DNA from: Candidatus Sulfotelmatobacter sp.
Lineage (GTDB): Bacteria; Acidobacteriota; Terriglobia; Terriglobales; Acidobacteriaceae
Length of the DNA stretch: 8,517 nt
Assembly (NCBI GenBank): GCA_030049565.1
Contig: JASIKQ010000262.1
Coordinates: 1 to 8,517, forward strand
Direction: 5' to 3'
A program made the translations under genes and the position numbers. Shown here one piece after another: positions 6,254-8,517 of this stretch. The notes beneath the pieces were generated by a model. The model saw only the letters and a list, made by a program, of their open reading frames with translations, was not told the DNA's origin and ran no database searches. The number at the start of each line of letters is the position of its first letter. Position 1 is the stretch's first letter.

Positions 6254-7177
6254 TCACTTGCTGCGCCCGGAGCGGCGTGTCGGGCGGACTAACGCATCAC
6301 TGAGAGAGCGCCAGGAGAACTGCTCGGTGCAAACGAACCCAAGTTTCCGCTTGGTCATTTCGCCGACGAGTTGCTGCTGACGTTCAGCCGTCGCCCGCGC
6401 CATAATGGGTGGGATGCCAACATGCTGTAGTGTTTGCGCTACCTCGCGCATTTCTACCGCTCGCCGATAGCCATGTTTGGCTACGCGGCTGATCAAGTAA
6501 TCCGGCAGATGATTCTCCCAGCCCATGCCCGGAAGACTCGCGGCCAGAGACTCCAGCACCTTGTTTTCTGCTCCATACCTTCGCGCTGCAAAAAGAGACT
6601 CGATGACCAGCGCTTCCAGGCCTTTGATGACCACGCTGCGGCACATCTTGACTGCCGACACGACGCCGAGTTGCTCACTTAACGGCATCGCGTTCATTCC
6701 GATCTTCTGTAGACACTCGGCGGTCTCAAAAGCATGCGGCCCGCCCAGCAGCATTGGAACTTGCAATCGTTGTTTGGGGACCGCAGACATCACAGCCGCC
6801 TCAACGAATCGCGCCTTTCTACGTTCGACGTAGCCGGCAGCCTTGCGCTTGGTTTCAGGCGAGACCGAATTGATGTCGACAAAGATCTGCCTATCGCTCA
6901 GGTTCGCTCCAGCTTCTTTCGCCACGTCCAAAGCAGATGAGGCCGTTACCGCGGAAATCACGAGTTCTGCTTTGTGCAGGCAATCTCTTAAATTGCGTGC
7001 GCCGGTTACTCCGCAGGTTTGGGCCTTATTGAGCATCTCTCGTCGTCGCTTGGAATGGAAGAGGATGTCAAAAACACGGACATTCATTCCCTTCGCGGCG
7101 AAATCCTTCGCGAAAATGCCGCCCGCTTCTCCAAAGCCGATGATGGCCACACGATGAATAGGATTCGTACTCTGCAT
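6254..7177 (-). CDS. NAD(P)-dependent oxidoreductase, beta-hydroxyacid dehydrogenase-like with DUF1932 C-terminal domain
   Basis: A 307-residue dehydrogenase-like protein. The Rossmann motif GFGEAG is at 14-19, the second strand ends at Asp37 (VRVFD), and FVDINSVSPETK (99-110) is the substrate-loop region typical of 3-hydroxyisobutyrate/6-phosphogluconate dehydrogenase relatives. The C-terminal part (about 170-285) carries VKMCRSVVIKGLEALVIESL from residue 176, a DUF1932-type pattern. Lys177 is the probable catalytic lysine, while Arg180 stands where beta-hydroxyacid dehydrogenases usually have Asn. The ATG at 7177 starts one base beyond the stop of the upstream isomerase gene, so the genes are cotranscribed and probably coupled. 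No good Shine-Dalgarno is seen; a TTG at 7198 would overlap the isomerase by 20 bases. Its substrate is unknown. Position suggests a 4,5-cleavage intermediate, but this is not the LigC semialdehyde-dehydrogenase family. Confidence 0.82.
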   Translation of the reverse strand: MQSTNPIHRVAIIGFGEAGGIFAKDFAAKGMNVRVFDILFHSKRRREMLNKAQTCGVTGARNLRDCLHKAELVISAVTASSALDVAKEAGANLSDRQIFVDINSVSPETKRKAAGYVERRKARFVEAAVMSAVPKQRLQVPMLLGGPHAFETAECLQKIGMNAMPLSEQLGVVSAVKMCRSVVIKGLEALVIESLFAARRYGAENKVLESLAASLPGMGWENHLPDYLISRVAKHGYRRAVEMREVAQTLQHVGIPPIMARATAERQQQLVGEMTKRKLGFVCTEQFSWRSLSDALVRPTRRSGRSK

Positions 7178-7178
7178 G

Positions 7179-8315
7179 TTACGTGGCTTGGGGAACAACC
7201 GCGGTTGAGAGAGAATTCTTTCCGTCCCAAACGCTTGCCGGTACTAGTAGCTCGCCTCGAAAAAGCGCGCGTGCCGTTCGAATCAGGCTCGAACGGATCA
7301 CCCTCAGCCCGCCGCTACTATTTTCTAGCTGAAACTCAACCGAAAATTCGCCGCTGGGATGCTCAATCGAGAGCCGTTGCACCGGCCCGTCATGCGAGTT
7401 CACGATGCCGCGCGCGGCGGAGCCGGGAAGAATGCAAGCCGTGCCCACCGTCACTGCCATCAAAACCCCTATGGCCGAATGACATTTGTGCGGAATGAAA
7501 GTGCGCGTCATGACGTCCCCACCGGATTGCGGCGGCGCGATCAACGTCATCTTCGGAACCACTTTCGAACGCACGTCGCCGAGGCCCATGCGCTCGCCCG
7601 CCAGAATACGGATCGCTTCCAGGCGGGTTTTGAGTTGCTGATCGGAGTTCAGCTCGGCAGGAGATTCGTAGCCGGATTTCCCAAGATCCGCAGCGCGGAG
7701 CACAACCATCGGCATGCCGTTGTCAATCAGTGTTGCGTCGATACCGTCGATCTGGTCGAGCACGTCGCCGGTCGGCAACAGATCGCCGCAAACGGAACCG
7801 GCGGTATCGCGCAAATCGATGCGGATCGAGGCGGCCGTGCCCGGAACTCCGGCGATCGATGATTCCCCTCCGTAGGTCACTTGGCCGTGCGGTGTAGGAA
7901 CGTGGGCGACGGCCACCGTTCCAGTGTTCACCAAATAAATTGTGACGGGAGTGATCGGGTCTTTGGCACGAGCGAGGCCGCGCTCGATGGCGAAGGGGCC
8001 AACGCCGGCCAGCATGTTTCCGCAAGTCGGAGTCACGTCCACAAGCGGACGGTCCACAGAAACCTGAGCAAAGAGATAATCGACATCGATTCCCGGGCGC
8101 GAAGAACGGGATACGATTGCGACTTTACTGGTTAGAGGATCGGCGCCGCCGACGCCATCGATTTGCCGGGGATCGGGAGAGCCCATGGCAGCCAGCAACA
8201 CGCGGTCTCGCGTCTGGATGTCGCTGGGCAGATCGCTGGCCAGAAAGAAAGGTCCTTTCGACGTGCCACCGCGCATCAGCGTGCAAGAGATGGCGGTTTG
8301 CGAGCTTCGCGACAT
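7179..8315 (-). CDS. galD: 4-oxalomesaconate tautomerase/isomerase, PrpF family (GalD/LigU type)
   Basis: A 378-residue PrpF-fold isomerase. The family opening TLMRGGTSKGPFF (12-24) is present, with GVGGADPLTSKVAIV (54-68) and TPTCGNMLAGVGPFAIE (95-111). Lys64 and Cys98 match the Lys/Cys pair proposed for proton transfer in LigU. Pseudomonas GalD tautomerises and Sphingobium LigU isomerises 4-oxalomesaconate in the protocatechuate/gallate 4,5-cleavage route. Other PrpF members act on 2-methylaconitate, but the GalC/LigK-type gene immediately upstream supports the oxalomesaconate assignment. The ATG at 8315 fits the family start, with GAGAG about ten bases upstream. A TTG at 8384 in the same frame would overlap the aldolase gene and add 23 unlike residues. 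The gap to the aldolase stop is 13 bases, and the dehydrogenase follows at one base. Whether it is GalD-like or LigU-like in reaction cannot be settled here. Confidence 0.85.
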   Translation of the reverse strand: MSRSSQTAISCTLMRGGTSKGPFFLASDLPSDIQTRDRVLLAAMGSPDPRQIDGVGGADPLTSKVAIVSRSSRPGIDVDYLFAQVSVDRPLVDVTPTCGNMLAGVGPFAIERGLARAKDPITPVTIYLVNTGTVAVAHVPTPHGQVTYGGESSIAGVPGTAASIRIDLRDTAGSVCGDLLPTGDVLDQIDGIDATLIDNGMPMVVLRAADLGKSGYESPAELNSDQQLKTRLEAIRILAGERMGLGDVRSKVVPKMTLIAPPQSGGDVMTRTFIPHKCHSAIGVLMAVTVGTACILPGSAARGIVNSHDGPVQRLSIEHPSGEFSVEFQLENSSGGLRVIRSSLIRTARALFRGELLVPASVWDGKNSLSTAVVPQAT

Positions 8316-8328
8316 TGCGGCAGGACTC

Positions 8329-8517
8329 TCAGATATATTTAATTCCCAGGTCGGCAATCTTCTTGCGCAAGCCGTAAATGTCAAGCCCTAGCTCACCACG
8401 CGCTAGCCGCTCGCGGTTTGCATCTTCTTTGTCAGCCCGTTGCTCGGCTCCCGCAGCCACCTCACGCGCTGCTGTCCGCTTCACGACGACAACTCCGTCA
8501 TCGTCGGCGACAATCAC
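8329..8517 (-). CDS. galC: 4-carboxy-4-hydroxy-2-oxoadipate aldolase, C-terminal end (GalC/LigK type, RraA-like fold)
   Basis: Only the last 62 residues are in the window; the gene continues beyond base 8517, and the GTG at the edge is read as an internal Val codon. The visible part starts with IVADDDGVVVV, the closing strand of the RraA-like aldolase fold, and continues through an acidic-basic helix to GELGLDIYGLRKKIADLGI, the characteristic GalC/LigK tail. The enzyme splits 4-carboxy-4-hydroxy-2-oxoadipate into pyruvate and oxaloacetate with a divalent metal, the last step of 4,5-cleavage of protocatechuate or gallate. Full-length relatives are about 225-240 residues. It is the first visible gene of a minus-strand operon with the isomerase and the DUF1932 dehydrogenase. 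A plain RraA/DMK-like protein is possible, but the C-terminal tail and neighbour argue against it. Confidence 0.82.
   Translation of the reverse strand: MIVADDDGVVVVKRTAAREVAAGAEQRADKEDANRERLARGELGLDIYGLRKKIADLGIKYI

Noticed and set aside
7178..7198. TTG at 7198 as start of the DUF1932 dehydrogenase
   Set aside because: The ATG at 7177 is nearer the Rossmann motif and avoids a 20-base overlap with the isomerase gene.
7359..7862. Plus-strand open frame of 167 codons opposite the GalD/LigU-type gene
   Set aside because: His/Arg-rich translation typical of an antisense frame, no family features, and a clear gene on the other strand.
8316..8384. TTG at 8384 as start of the PrpF-family gene
   Set aside because: It would overlap the aldolase gene by 56 bases and add residues absent from the family; the ATG at 8315 gives the normal N-terminus.
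1..8517. CRISPR arrays, tRNA or rRNA genes, insertion sequences, phage genes
   Set aside because: Looked for and not seen: no regularly spaced repeats, no tRNA-like cloverleaf, no transposase or integrase motifs, and almost all sequence is accounted for by catabolic genes.

Overview
The window is an 8.5 kb piece of a bacterial chromosome devoted to breaking down lignin-derived and plant aromatic acids. It has dense genes, short spacers, moderately high GC judged by eye, TTG and ATG starts, and clear Shine-Dalgarno sites. No ribosomal or other strong taxonomic marker is present. The gene mix (a PcaD-PcaC fusion, a LigM/DesA-type demethylase, GalC/GalD-type genes and an FCD-type GntR regulator) suits a soil Gram-negative; Acidobacteriota is my guess, held with low confidence. 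No tRNA, rRNA, IS element or CRISPR array was seen.

Layout. (1) 1-2771, plus strand: the 3' part of pcaB (3-carboxy-cis,cis-muconate cycloisomerase), a fused pcaD-pcaC gene (enol-lactone hydrolase plus gamma-carboxymuconolactone decarboxylase) starting at TTG, and an ATGA-overlapped metal-dependent amidohydrolase. This is the middle of the protocatechuate ortho-cleavage (beta-ketoadipate) route. (2) 2895-5097, minus strand: a tetrahydrofolate-dependent aryl-methyl-ether demethylase (LigM/DesA type), then a small alpha/beta hydrolase. (3) 5098-5455: a regulatory region with four to five copies of a motif close to TTGTATGCAT. (4) 5456-6175, plus strand: a GntR/FCD regulator diverging from the demethylase. 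(5) 6254-8517, minus strand: an operon running from the end of a GalC/LigK-type aldolase through a GalD/LigU-type oxalomesaconate isomerase (PrpF fold) to an NAD(P)-dependent DUF1932 dehydrogenase. This is the lower part of the protocatechuate/gallate 4,5-cleavage route.

How the genes fit together (inference). The demethylase would remove methyl groups from vanillate, syringate or 3-O-methylgallate and pass them to tetrahydrofolate, giving protocatechuate or gallate. Protocatechuate could go through the pca genes to succinyl-CoA and acetyl-CoA, and the 4,5-cleavage products through the GalD/GalC-type enzymes to pyruvate and oxaloacetate. The GntR protein probably controls the demethylase unit and itself through the repeated motif. 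Ring-cleavage dioxygenases and an obvious oxalomesaconate hydratase are not in the window.
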